Shown piece by piece: positions 43,950 through 51,503 of a DNA stretch of 64,000 nucleotides. The stretch is from contig NZ_CP049246.1 in assembly GCF_011046555.1 (NCBI RefSeq), positions 2,914,001-2,978,000 on the forward strand, given 5' to 3'. Made by a program: the position numbers and the translations under genes. A model generated the notes under the pieces. The model had not been told where the DNA came from and did no database searches. It saw only the letters and a list, made by a program, of their open reading frames with translations. This DNA comes from Sphingobacterium lactis (lineage in GTDB: Bacteria > Bacteroidota > Bacteroidia > Sphingobacteriales > Sphingobacteriaceae). The stretch's first letter is position 1. Each line of letters begins with the position of its first letter.

Positions 43950-44345
43950 ATGGAGGAGAAAAAATACAAAGTCGGCCAGATTGTATGGGCCGACCTAACC
44001 ACCAACCAGGCAGGGACCTTAAAGGAATTCTATAAAGCAGTTCTCGGCTGGCAGGAATATCCTGTTGCCATGAAAGATGAAGACGGCGGATACGATGATT
44101 ATGCCATGCTGATGGATGACCAAAGTCCTGCCGGCGGTATTTGCAACAGCAGAGGCCAAAATGCTAACCTACCGGCCACCTGGATTCCCTACATCTATGT
44201 GGAAGATGTGGAGGGAAGCTTGGCGAAAAGCTTGGACCTCGGCGGAAAATTAATTCACGAAAGCAAGAAGAAGGATGGCACCTACAATTATGTAATCGTT
44301 CAGGACCCTGCTGGCGCAGTCTTCGGCTTTGGAAAAATGCAATAA
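43950..44345 (+). CDS. VOC/glyoxalase-family protein
   Basis: A 131-residue single VOC module from ATG 43950, with AAAGGA upstream. It opens KVGQIVWADLTTNQAGTLKEFYKAVLGW, split by the usual strand-helix turn, and ends VIVQDPAGAVFGFGKM. This is the pattern of glyoxalase/bleomycin-resistance-like proteins of the CFP-30B type. Metal ligands are not all obvious, so it may bind rather than catalyse. It is 11 bases after the SRPBCC gene. Confidence 0.8.
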   Translation: MEEKKYKVGQIVWADLTTNQAGTLKEFYKAVLGWQEYPVAMKDEDGGYDDYAMLMDDQSPAGGICNSRGQNANLPATWIPYIYVEDVEGSLAKSLDLGGKLIHESKKKDGTYNYVIVQDPAGAVFGFGKMQ

Positions 44346-44346
44346 C

Positions 44347-44799
44347 ATGAAAACAATCTATTTTACAGAAAACATTCAGGCCAGTCCGGCGAAAGTTCAT
44401 GAGGTCATGCTCGATCAAGAACATTATCAGGAATGGACAAAACCGTTCAGTCCTACCTCCAACTTCAGTGGTTCATGGGAAGAAGGGTCCAAAATCTTCT
44501 TCACCTCCCAGTATGAAGATGGCGCATTGGGCGGATTGGTTTCCCGTATTGAAACCAATATTCCCGGGGATATCGTTATCATCCGGCACATGGGGATTGT
44601 CAGCAAGGAAGGAGAGCTCTATGACGGCCCGATGGTCGATGCTTGGCGCAATGCCTTGGAGGTCTACCGTTTCAAAGCTGTGGATGACGGTACGCAGATT
44701 ACCTGTTCGGTCGAAATCGGCGACGAGGAAGAAGCTGGTATGTTCGATGAATCCTGGCCCGCTGCGCTACGAAAATTAAAGGAAATCTGTGAAAACTGA
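44347..44799 (+). CDS. SRPBCC protein
   Basis: A 150-residue protein from ATG 44347, one base after the previous stop. It opens TIYFTENIQASPAKVHEVML, then HYQEWTKPFSPTSNFSGSWEEG and IVSRIETNIPGDIVIIRHMG-type strands, and ends with the long helix ESWPAALRKLKEICE, matching the Bet-v1/AHSA1 fold. The stop overlaps the next ATG by one base (TGATG), implying coupled translation. Confidence 0.8.
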   Translation: MKTIYFTENIQASPAKVHEVMLDQEHYQEWTKPFSPTSNFSGSWEEGSKIFFTSQYEDGALGGLVSRIETNIPGDIVIIRHMGIVSKEGELYDGPMVDAWRNALEVYRFKAVDDGTQITCSVEIGDEEEAGMFDESWPAALRKLKEICEN

Positions 44800-45221
44800 T
44801 GGGTAAGGTAAAAACGACATTCACCAAGGAGGATGTAGCCGCATTTATTGAAAATGCAGGAACGGAAAAGAAAAGGAATGACTCGCTGGTCCTATTGCAG
44901 TTAATGGAAGCTGCTACCGGCGAAAAGGCAGAGATGTTCGGCCCTACCATCGTTGGCTTCGGGAAATACCATTACAAGTATCCAACCGGACACGAAGGAG
45001 TCGCTCCATTGGTAGGATTCTCTCCGCGAAAAGCCGCCTTCTCTCTCTATGTATTTACAGGAGCGGATGAACACAGGCACCTGTTGGAAGGCTTGGGAAA
45101 ATATAAAATGGGAAAAGCCTGTATCTATGTCAATAAATTATCCGATATTAACCTTGATGTTCTACAGAACCTCATGAAGGAATCAATCGCCTTTATATCC
45201 GACAAATACATTCGATTATAG
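44799..45221 (+). CDS. DUF1801 protein
   Basis: A 140-residue protein with the DUF1801 pattern: FIENAGTEKKRNDSLVLLQLM, MFGPTIVGFGKYHYKYPTGHEG, GFSPRKAAFSLYVF and ACIYVNKLSDINLDVLQNLM. DUF1801 proteins include the YdhG iron-chaperone-like group, but the role of this subfamily is unknown. It overlaps the previous gene by one base and belongs to the same operon. Confidence 0.85.
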   Translation: MGKVKTTFTKEDVAAFIENAGTEKKRNDSLVLLQLMEAATGEKAEMFGPTIVGFGKYHYKYPTGHEGVAPLVGFSPRKAAFSLYVFTGADEHRHLLEGLGKYKMGKACIYVNKLSDINLDVLQNLMKESIAFISDKYIRL

Positions 45222-45232
45222 ATTTAAACATT

Positions 45233-45649
45233 ATGAAACAGCACAGCACAAATTATTTTAACACGCTAATCACCATTGCCGAGGACAGTAAGACCCTTAA
45301 AGCTGAAATTCCCCCGGTGAAGCTTGATAAACTAACGGTTGCCAATCGACAATTTGACCTCTTAAATGCCAACCCCGGCCAGGTAAAATCCGATGATTTG
45401 CTGTTTCAACTCTACGCTGATAAAAACGAGATCCCCGAAGGCGATCGCGAACAGGCTCGGGAAGCATTCTTCTCCAAGGGCCAGCCCTGTCTCCGTACTT
45501 CCCCCCTCGCCAAGTCCTATGGCTGGGGAATATTATATGACGAAGCAGGCAATATCCGCCTGATCGATGCAGCATCCGAGGAATATGAAAACCTGCTGCA
45601 GGACAACCGGATAAAGAAAGTACCAGCCATGCGGAGTACGAAAAAATAG
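45233..45649 (+). CDS. DUF6157 protein
   Basis: A 138-residue soluble protein. TNYFNTLITIAEDSK and the later SDDLLFQLYADKNEIPEGD, FFSKGQPCLRTSPLAKSYGWGI and YDEAGNIRLI are characteristic of DUF6157. Function is unknown. It is the last gene before the repeat-rich, gene-free region. No clear terminator is visible after it, though the repeats contain many hairpins. Confidence 0.78.
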   Translation: MKQHSTNYFNTLITIAEDSKTLKAEIPPVKLDKLTVANRQFDLLNANPGQVKSDDLLFQLYADKNEIPEGDREQAREAFFSKGQPCLRTSPLAKSYGWGILYDEAGNIRLIDAASEEYENLLQDNRIKKVPAMRSTKK

Positions 45650-45694
45650 ATTTTTGATTGCCTGCGCAACTTGCGGATCCTTCAGCCACATTGT

Positions 45695-45806
45695 GGCAGC
45701 AAATGTTTCGAATAGTTGTCATAGCGCACCTGCCAACCCCGGAGGGGTGTCATTATTTTAGCTCATGTACAGGGGTACGAAATAACCCCAGAGGGGTGTA
45801 ACTATA
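45695..45806 (+). repeat. Direct repeat block, copy 1
   Basis: Begins GGCAGCAAATG and contains two ACCCC-GGA/AGA-GGGGT palindromes at 45736-45748 and 45785-45797, with a TTAGCTCATGT stretch between them. A second copy starts at 46071. Confidence 0.8.
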
Positions 45807-45885
45807 CGTTTATGCCTTAGGCACAAGAGATCAACCCGCAAGCCAACCGCACAACTCTTGCGCCAGCGGTTTTTGCTTTAGTGGG

Positions 45886-45948
45886 GGGCGGTTTTTTGGG
45901 AGGAAATGGGCGCGCTTTGCGCGCCCATTTCCTCCCAAAAAACCGCCC
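45886..45948. repeat. 63-bp hairpin with 30-bp perfect arms
   Basis: Arms 45886-45915 and 45919-45948 pair perfectly over 30 bp with loop TTT. The centre is GCGCGC-TTT-GCGCGC and the outer part is GGGCGGTTTTTTGGG. There is no sequence variation between the arms. Confidence 0.95.
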
Positions 45949-46070
45949 TAAGCATCTCTTTTCGTATGCTGGCGCAAGTCTTTTGTGATGGCCTGCGCGG
46001 TGGCGGACTTGTGCCAAAAACATGCCGAAGGCACAAAAGATACGACATGCAATTTCTTTAAACACATGGC

Positions 46071-46183
46071 GGCAGCAAATGTGACGAATGCTTGTCTTAG
46101 CACACATGCCAACCCCGGAGGGGTGTCACTATTTTAGCTCATGTTCAGGGATACGAGATAACCCCGGAGGGGTGTAACTATTT
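46071..46183 (+). repeat. Direct repeat block, copy 2
   Basis: Second copy of the 45695 block, starting GGCAGCAAATG, with palindromes at 46112-46124 and 46161-46173. It differs at about a tenth of positions. Confidence 0.8.
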
Positions 46184-46208
46184 TAGCATTACGGCTACAC
46201 ACCGTTAA

Positions 46209-46266
46209 GCCCCAACGCCCACATTTTTGGTTTGCTAAAGCAAACCAAAAATGTGGGTGTTGGGGC
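46209..46266. repeat. 58-bp hairpin with 27-bp arms
   Basis: Arms 46209-46235 and 46240-46266 pair at 26 of 27 positions (one G-T) around loop TAAA, with inner part GGTTTGC/GCAAACC. It is unrelated in sequence to the 45886 hairpin but is positioned the same way after a repeat block. Confidence 0.95.
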
Positions 46267-46344
46267 AATTTAATCTTGGGTGGCGTGCTAAAATAGTTCA
46301 ACCCCTCTGGGGTTGCATGTTGGAAAAAAGTCTAAACATGCCAT

Positions 46345-46770
46345 AGGCACAAGAGATCCACCCACAAGCCAACCGCACAACTCTTGCGCCAGCATGTCCC
46401 ACCTGCACCGCCTGCATTCCACCAATCCCAAGGCACAAGAGATCCCCCCACATGCCAACCGCACAACTCTTGCGCCAGCATGTCCCACCTGCACCGCCTG
46501 CATTCCACCAATCCCAAGGCACAAGAGATCCACCCACAAGCCAACCGCACAACTCTTGCGCCAGCATGTCCCACCTGCACCGCCTGCATGCCACCAATCC
46601 CTAGGCACAAGAGATCCACCCACAAGCCAACCGCACAACTCTTGCGCCAGCATGTCCCACCTGCACCGCCTGCATGCCACCAATCCCTAGGCACAAGAGA
46701 TCCACCCAAAAGCCAACCGAACAACTCTTGCGCCAGCATGTCCCCCTTGCACCACCGACCTCCCTTAACC
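46345..46770 (+). repeat. Five tandem copies of an 86-bp unit
   Basis: Units start at 46345, 46431, 46517, 46603 and 46689, each beginning AGGCACAAGAGATCC. Within each, GGCACAAGAG can pair with CTCTTGCGCC about 40 bases on, with one mismatch. The last copy is degenerate at its end. A related partial copy is at 45819-45867. Confidence 0.95.
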
Positions 46771-46800
46771 CCACAACAAATATTTTCAATCTTTTCTTTT

Positions 46801-46845
46801 CTTGTCCTATGGCAAGTAGATTTTTCCGGCACCTTCCTAACTTTG
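46801..46845 (+). promoter_or_regulatory. Palindrome plus -7 box upstream of an SRPBCC gene
   Basis: CTTGTC-CTAT-GGCAAG (46801-46816, one mismatch) and TAACTTTG (46838-46845). Start-to-box distance is 37 bases, identical to the 43459 promoter, and the bases after the palindrome (CAAGTRGATTT) are also shared. Confidence 0.7.
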
Positions 46846-46917
46846 GTATAAGCAATTGGAAATCCCTAGCGATCAGCTATTTCAATCGCTTGCATTATAC
46901 ACTTAAATAAAAATATC

Positions 46918-47412
46918 ATGGAAAGCACAGAAAAATTCAGACACGAAATAAACGGCAAAGAGGTTCGCATTGAGCGGCAATTTGATACAGATGTTGCTAC
47001 AGCATGGCGGGCATTTACGGATGCAAAAATTTTAGATCAATGGTGGGCACCAAAGCCATGGAAGTGTGTCACCAAATCCCAGGAATTCAAGGAAAACGGC
47101 CGTTGGACCTATGCGATGCAGGGTCCCGAAGGCGAAGAGCATTGGTCCTTTATGGATTACAAGACCATTGTGCCCCAGGAATTCTATATCGGCGAAGATG
47201 GGTTCAGTGACAAGGACGGAAATGTCCAGGAAGGTCTCCCTAGATCGACGTGGAAAGTGGATTTCCGAAGCCAGGACAAAGGCACCTTAGTAACATCGAC
47301 GTGTACCTTCGAAAAAGAGGAAGACCTGCAGCAATTGCTGGACATGGGATTTCTTCAGGGCTATGAAATGGGCCTACAGAATTTGGAGGACCTATTGCCA
47401 CAACTGCGTTAG
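46918..47412 (+). CDS. SRPBCC (AHSA1-like) protein
   Basis: A 164-residue protein with the AHSA1 hallmark: IERQFDTDVATAWRAFTD, LDQWWAPKPWK, RWTYAMQGPEG and a C-terminal GFLQGYEMGLQNLEDLL helix. The Trp-Trp-Ala-Pro motif is a signature of AHSA1-like stress/ligand-binding proteins. It is expressed from a promoter that shares its palindrome with that of the 43522 operon. Function is unknown. Confidence 0.88.
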   Translation: MESTEKFRHEINGKEVRIERQFDTDVATAWRAFTDAKILDQWWAPKPWKCVTKSQEFKENGRWTYAMQGPEGEEHWSFMDYKTIVPQEFYIGEDGFSDKDGNVQEGLPRSTWKVDFRSQDKGTLVTSTCTFEKEEDLQQLLDMGFLQGYEMGLQNLEDLLPQLR

Positions 47413-47436
47413 CCGCCAATTTAAAGTAGCTGACAC

Positions 47437-47453
47437 AGGGTTGTCACAACCCT
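47437..47453. promoter_or_regulatory. 17-bp palindrome upstream of a VOC gene
   Basis: AGGGTTG-TCA-CAACCCT is a perfect inverted repeat 46 bases before ATG 47500 and 24 bases after the previous stop. It may be an operator or a weak terminator, since there is no T-run. Confidence 0.5.
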
Positions 47454-47499
47454 TTACGAAAATTGTATAAATAATTTAAACCACTAAAAATAAAAGATT

Positions 47500-47943
47500 A
47501 TGGCTAGAGTACATGCGTATTTAAACTTCAATGGCGATTGCAGACAAGCATTCGAATTTTATGAGACAGTTTTTAAAACTGAAAATTTAGGCACTCACAC
47601 CTATGGAGATATGCCCGCAGATCCAAATTTCCCCCTAGCGGAGGATGCTAAGGATAAGGTAATGCACACAGCGATCCACATCAATCCGGAGACCATGTTG
47701 ATGGGTGCTGATGTCCTTCCAGGATTCGGACAACCTTTATCCCAAGGAAATGGTACCTACATCATGCTGGATACGAAGGATATTGCTGAAGCTGAAGAAT
47801 TATTCCAAGCGCTTTCAAAAGATGCAAAGGTTATCGAAATGCAGTTGGAAGAAACGTTCTTCGCAGAACGATTCGCTTCATTACAGGATAAATTTGGTGT
47901 TTATTGGATGATCCATTTCGAAGGTAACAAAAAAATGAGCTAA
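47500..47943 (+). CDS. VOC protein, PhnB-like
   Basis: A 147-residue protein with the PhnB/3-demethylubiquinone-methyltransferase-like VOC pattern: MARVHAYLNFNGDCRQAFEFYE, MHTAIHINPETMLMGADVLP, NGTYIMLDTKDIAEAEELFQAL, FFAERFASLQDKFGVYWMIHFE. The DKFGVxW ending is typical. It is likely a binding or minor enzymatic protein; no substrate is indicated. Confidence 0.88.
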   Translation: MARVHAYLNFNGDCRQAFEFYETVFKTENLGTHTYGDMPADPNFPLAEDAKDKVMHTAIHINPETMLMGADVLPGFGQPLSQGNGTYIMLDTKDIAEAEELFQALSKDAKVIEMQLEETFFAERFASLQDKFGVYWMIHFEGNKKMS

Positions 47944-48042
47944 TCATTTTCGTATCGATTCATCTCGATCAGTTTTTATGAGCAGCAGCGGTTCCTTTTC
48001 CACTGCTGTTCTTGCTGTTTTACAATTTAATCGAATAAGTGC

Positions 48043-48438
48043 ATGAAGAACCTGATTTTTGAAGCCGGCCGGAATATAGCTATCAAAATCCCGGTGGACG
48101 TGTATGAAGATACGCTATCCTTTTACCGAGATATCCTCCTGATGGACACGGAGGAAGTCGCGGTTACGGACGCATGGATCCAACGATCTACTAAAGTTAA
48201 TTTTGGTACCATTGTCCTCTGGTTGGACGGTGTTCCTTCCGCTGAACCGAGCACGGTGTACTTGGAAATTCAGACAAATCAGCTGGAGCTGGCATTGCCC
48301 TATCTGAGGACCAATAAAGTCCGTATTCCAGCGGTCCCGGAGCGTTTACCGACCGATGCCCACTGGATCCAGGATCCCGCGGGTACGGTTTTGTTGCTGC
48401 GGTCCATCTCGGTTGAACCCACTCATGGTGCTCCATAA
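48043..48438 (+). CDS. VOC-family protein
   Basis: A 131-residue VOC-like protein (AIKIPVDVYEDTLSFYRDILLM, then VYLEIQTNQLELALPYLRTN and WIQDPAGTVLLLRSI). The terminal DPAGTVLLL strand is a VOC signature. Conserved metal ligands are not evident. It follows a weak hairpin that may terminate the previous gene. Confidence 0.75.
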   Translation: MKNLIFEAGRNIAIKIPVDVYEDTLSFYRDILLMDTEEVAVTDAWIQRSTKVNFGTIVLWLDGVPSAEPSTVYLEIQTNQLELALPYLRTNKVRIPAVPERLPTDAHWIQDPAGTVLLLRSISVEPTHGAP

Positions 48439-48548
48439 CTTAAGAACTGTTAAACCTTCAACTCCTTGCGAACAAAACGCCGGTTGGTGCTGTTGTTAAA
48501 ACAGTCTAACGTATTAATGGCATAATCCAAGGACTAAATAAAAAGATT

Positions 48549-49439
48549 ATGTCAATCATTGAAGACATTTTGCTATTGACACATTTTAAGCATTCGATAA
48601 ACGCTAAACTTATGGAAAATAAGATCATTCCCGCGCTATGGTTCGACAACAATGCAAAAGAAGCATTGGATTTTTACTGTGATATTTTACCGGATAGCTC
48701 CATTACCAAAGATAATGGGGTTGCCGTTGAGGCATCCCTAATAGGTGTCAATTTCATTGGCATAAACGGTGGCAATGCGTTCAAACCAAATCCGTCCATT
48801 TCGTTTATGATCGTCTTCGAGAATAGGGATGCATTAGACCTGACCTGGAACGGTTTCTTAGAGGAAGGGAAAGTCCTGATGCCCCTGCAGGAATATCCTT
48901 TTTCCGCACATTACGGTTGGATAGCCGATAAATTTGGGGTGAGTTGGCAATTGTATCTGGGAAAACTAAGCGATGTCAATGAACAAGCTATCATTCCAAC
49001 GTTGATGTTCGCCCATACGCAACAGGGGAATTGCGAACGGGCGTTGGCATTTTACGCCGATCTGTTTAAGAATTTCCATGCACAAGGCGCGGTTCACTAT
49101 CCGGACGGCCCGATGAAGGGACAGGTTATGCATGCACAGTTCCAAGCCAATAACACCACCATGGCCGCAATGGACTCAGGGGTAGATATGGATTTTACCT
49201 TTACAGAAGGGGTTTCATTGACCATATTATGTAAGGACCAAGCAGAAATAGATTATTATTGGGACAAAATCATCCGTACCGGATCAGAGAGCCAGTGCGG
49301 TTGGTGTAAGGACGAATTCGGTGTTAGCTGGCAAGTGGTACCCAATAATATAGCTAAGTTGCTTCAGCATAATAAAAATGCGGAAAAGGCCCTGATGGGA
49401 ATGAAAAAAATAGTTATTTCCGAATTGGAAAATGCCTAA
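48549..49439 (+). CDS. Double VOC (PhnB-like) protein
   Basis: A protein with two consecutive PhnB-type VOC domains: residues about 23-150 (ENKIIPALWFDNNAKEALDFY … DKFGVSWQLYL) and about 150-285 (QAIIPTLMFAH … DEFGVSWQVVP). Each ends in the typical FGVSWQ motif, so the gene arose by duplication of a module. ATG 48549 gives a 296-residue protein with a 21-residue extension; ATG 48612 (275 residues) matches the usual start of relatives. A leader much like that of the 47500 gene precedes 48549. Both starts remain possible. Confidence 0.85.
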   Translation: MSIIEDILLLTHFKHSINAKLMENKIIPALWFDNNAKEALDFYCDILPDSSITKDNGVAVEASLIGVNFIGINGGNAFKPNPSISFMIVFENRDALDLTWNGFLEEGKVLMPLQEYPFSAHYGWIADKFGVSWQLYLGKLSDVNEQAIIPTLMFAHTQQGNCERALAFYADLFKNFHAQGAVHYPDGPMKGQVMHAQFQANNTTMAAMDSGVDMDFTFTEGVSLTILCKDQAEIDYYWDKIIRTGSESQCGWCKDEFGVSWQVVPNNIAKLLQHNKNAEKALMGMKKIVISELENA

Positions 49440-49446
49440 TGACCTC

Positions 49447-49983
49447 ATGGAAACCTATCTTATTTTTTTACGCGGGGTGAATGTTTCGGGAAAGAACATC
49501 ATCAAAATGGCTGATCTGAAAGAGAAGTTGAGTGAATCCTATTCGGAGGTCCGCACGTATATCCAGAGTGGCAACATCGTGCTGGAGACCGATGAAACGA
49601 GACCCGCCCTTCAGTCAGCTGTTCACAGGTTGATTAAGAATGCATTCGGTCATGACGTCGATGTCTTTGTATTTCAGCCCAGATCGCTGGAAGTAGTGCT
49701 TAATGGAAACCCTTTTTCTTCGGATCTCCCTGGCAATAAAACTTTTGTGACCTTTTTGGATGGAGATCCAAGAGCAGACCAAATCAAGGCATTCAAGGAA
49801 ATTGATCTTGCACCGGAGGAATATGTACTGGATGGCCGTACTTTATATTTTCATTTGCCCGAAGGCATGGCGAATGCCAAGTTGACCACCAATTTCATTG
49901 AAAAAAACTGCAGGTCCGAGCGACCGGGAGAAACCTCAATACCTTACAAAAAATGTTATCTTTGGTCAAGAAATAATACATAA
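49447..49983 (+). CDS. DUF1697 protein
   Basis: A 178-residue protein from ATG 49447 (ATG 49432 overlaps the previous gene by 8 bases). YLIFLRGVNVSGKNIIKMADLKE, VRTYIQSGNIVLET and VTFLDGDPRADQI are characteristic of DUF1697. Function is unknown. It is translationally close to the double VOC gene, so they are probably co-expressed. Confidence 0.88.
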   Translation: METYLIFLRGVNVSGKNIIKMADLKEKLSESYSEVRTYIQSGNIVLETDETRPALQSAVHRLIKNAFGHDVDVFVFQPRSLEVVLNGNPFSSDLPGNKTFVTFLDGDPRADQIKAFKEIDLAPEEYVLDGRTLYFHLPEGMANAKLTTNFIEKNCRSERPGETSIPYKKCYLWSRNNT

Positions 49984-50004
49984 ACAAACCAAACCAATCA
50001 TTTT

Positions 50005-50526
50005 ATGAGAACCCTAAAATACCTTCTATTTACCATTCTGGGCATCATTGTGCTCGTATTAATTGCGGCTGCAGTATTACCGAACGATTTTGAAGCTGGC
50101 AGTAAAATCGTAATCAATAAACCCAAAAAGGAAGTTTTTGACTATGTCAAACTCCTGAGGAACCAAGGCAATTACGACAACTGGTCCCGCCAGGATCCGC
50201 AGATCCAACGTGAGTACACCGGTACAGATGGTCAACCTGGCTTTACCTACACCTGGAAGAGCGACAAGGTTGGCGATGGCAAGCAAGTCATTACCGAGGT
50301 AGACTCCAGTGCAGGAAGAATTGATATGTATATTTTCTTCAATGGTTCCGAGGATGCGAGTCCCTCATTCATGGAGGTACTGCCCCTTTCAGATAGCAGC
50401 AGCCAAGTCATTTGGAAAGTGGAAGGAAAAATGCCCTACCCATTCAATCTGATGTCTTTATTCTATGATATGAACGCTGATTTTGATGCTGGATTGGCCC
50501 ATTTGAAAGATATACTAGAAAAATAA
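50005..50526 (+). CDS. Membrane-anchored SRPBCC protein
   Basis: A 173-residue protein. An N-terminal membrane helix (about 5-28, LLFTILGIIVLVLIAAAVLP) is followed by a polyketide-cyclase-like SRPBCC domain: AGSKIVINKPKKEVFDYV, NYDNWSRQDPQIQREYTG, TYTWKSDK and VIWKVEGKMPYPFNLM. The helix would put the domain outside the cytoplasmic membrane, unlike the other SRPBCC proteins here. It is 2 bases before the SnoaL-like gene. Confidence 0.82.
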   Translation: MRTLKYLLFTILGIIVLVLIAAAVLPNDFEAGSKIVINKPKKEVFDYVKLLRNQGNYDNWSRQDPQIQREYTGTDGQPGFTYTWKSDKVGDGKQVITEVDSSAGRIDMYIFFNGSEDASPSFMEVLPLSDSSSQVIWKVEGKMPYPFNLMSLFYDMNADFDAGLAHLKDILEK

Positions 50527-50528
50527 CC

Positions 50529-50903
50529 ATGAAACTCGTCATACCCTCCGACTGTGACAATGCCCCTAAGCGTAGAATAATCCGGGATTTGAACATCGCT
50601 TTTGCAAAAGGAGATGTGGATGCGCTTAAAGCAAACTTCCATAACGACATCACCTGGGAAATGATTGGTGATCGGGTACTAACAGGAATTCAAGAAGTTA
50701 CAGATTTCCTCATCTCCATAAAGGAAAACAAAGCCACTGCGCTGGAATTAAAACAAATCCTGACCCATGGAAAACATGCGGCAGCCAGTGGAATCCTGAC
50801 CTTCACCAAGGGCAAAGTATATTTCCATGACTTTTACGAATTCAGTTCTGCAGGATCGAGCCTCATCAGAAAGATAAGCAGCATGGCTAGGGATGTGAAA
50901 TAA
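50529..50903 (+). CDS. SnoaL/NTF2-like protein
   Basis: A 124-residue protein with the NTF2-like cone fold: IIRDLNIAFAKGDVDALKANFHNDITWEMIGDR followed by a helix and strands (TFTKGKVYFHDFYEFSS). It may bind a small ligand or act as an isomerase. It sits 2 bases after the membrane-anchored SRPBCC gene and is likely in the same transcript. Confidence 0.75.
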   Translation: MKLVIPSDCDNAPKRRIIRDLNIAFAKGDVDALKANFHNDITWEMIGDRVLTGIQEVTDFLISIKENKATALELKQILTHGKHAAASGILTFTKGKVYFHDFYEFSSAGSSLIRKISSMARDVK

Positions 50904-50951
50904 CAGCATATACGTGGATCTTTTAACCCTTCTTCAACAAATCAGCAAACG

Positions 50952-51503
50952 ATGAAAAGAAAACTCCTTCCCCTATTGGCCTTCCTCGCATTATGTGCAA
51001 TTCAGTGCCAAAACCCGAAACAGGTAAAGCAAGCTACTACGGATACGCTAGATTCCCCTGTGGAGGGATCCGCAGAAAGTACATTGACGCAAGACGCCGG
51101 TTGCCGGTGGCTAAAACAACAGGTTGCCGAATATTTCAGCGCCGGTGGCAGTATGGAAAAGATGGCTGCAATGACAACTCCGGAATACTTCCAATACAAA
51201 ATGGACGCCACCAATGTCGATCTGGATACGGATGGAAGCTTGAGCAAAGCGGACTTTGAAAAAAAGTGGAAAGACACCTACAATACCACCCATGCCGGCA
51301 TAGGTTCGGGATTCCTCATTTCCGGTCAGGATTGGGGAAATATTATTGTATCGACCTGTGACATGGTGAAAGCTGATAGCAAACAGTTAACAGTAAAAGC
51401 ACTCCTTTCGGACTGTGAATTTCAGACAGATTATCACCGGGAGATTACGCTGATCAAAAATGGAGATGGATTTCGCATTCAGGACATTAAGGAATTTGAC
51501 TAA
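50952..51503 (+). CDS. Lipoprotein of unknown function
   Basis: A 183-residue protein with a signal peptide and a Cys in CAIQCQ near residue 19, a plausible lipobox. The mature domain (about 45-183) is of mixed alpha/beta pattern and includes a possible acidic loop DLDTDGSLSKADF, reminiscent of an EF-hand but not certain. No family is recognised. Its stop overlaps the converging beta-lactamase-fold gene by 4 bases. Confidence 0.65.
   Translation: MKRKLLPLLAFLALCAIQCQNPKQVKQATTDTLDSPVEGSAESTLTQDAGCRWLKQQVAEYFSAGGSMEKMAAMTTPEYFQYKMDATNVDLDTDGSLSKADFEKKWKDTYNTTHAGIGSGFLISGQDWGNIIVSTCDMVKADSKQLTVKALLSDCEFQTDYHREITLIKNGDGFRIQDIKEFD

Larger units (their letters stand above)
45650..46917. repeat. 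Gene-free repeat mosaic
   Basis: 1,268 bp without a supported gene. It holds two copies of a ~110-bp block spaced 376 bp apart, two very long hairpins, five ACCCC-palindromes, and five tandem 86-bp units. Long frames seen in several reading frames here arise from the repeats (86 is not a multiple of 3) and are not genes. Confidence 0.85.

Noticed and set aside
46345..46770. Possible CRISPR array
   Set aside because: The units are contiguous 86-bp repeats with no unique spacers, and no cas genes are near.
46288..46855. Long open frames on both strands (up to about 166 codons) in the repeat array
   Set aside because: They arise from the 86-bp repeat, which is not a multiple of three. The same Gly/Cys/Trp-rich segments recur in shifted frames, and no ribosome site or signal is present.
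48000..48042. Hairpin-like AGCAGCGG ... CCACTGCT before the 48043 gene
   Set aside because: One mismatch in a short stem and no clear T-run. It may be a weak terminator, but I cannot support it.
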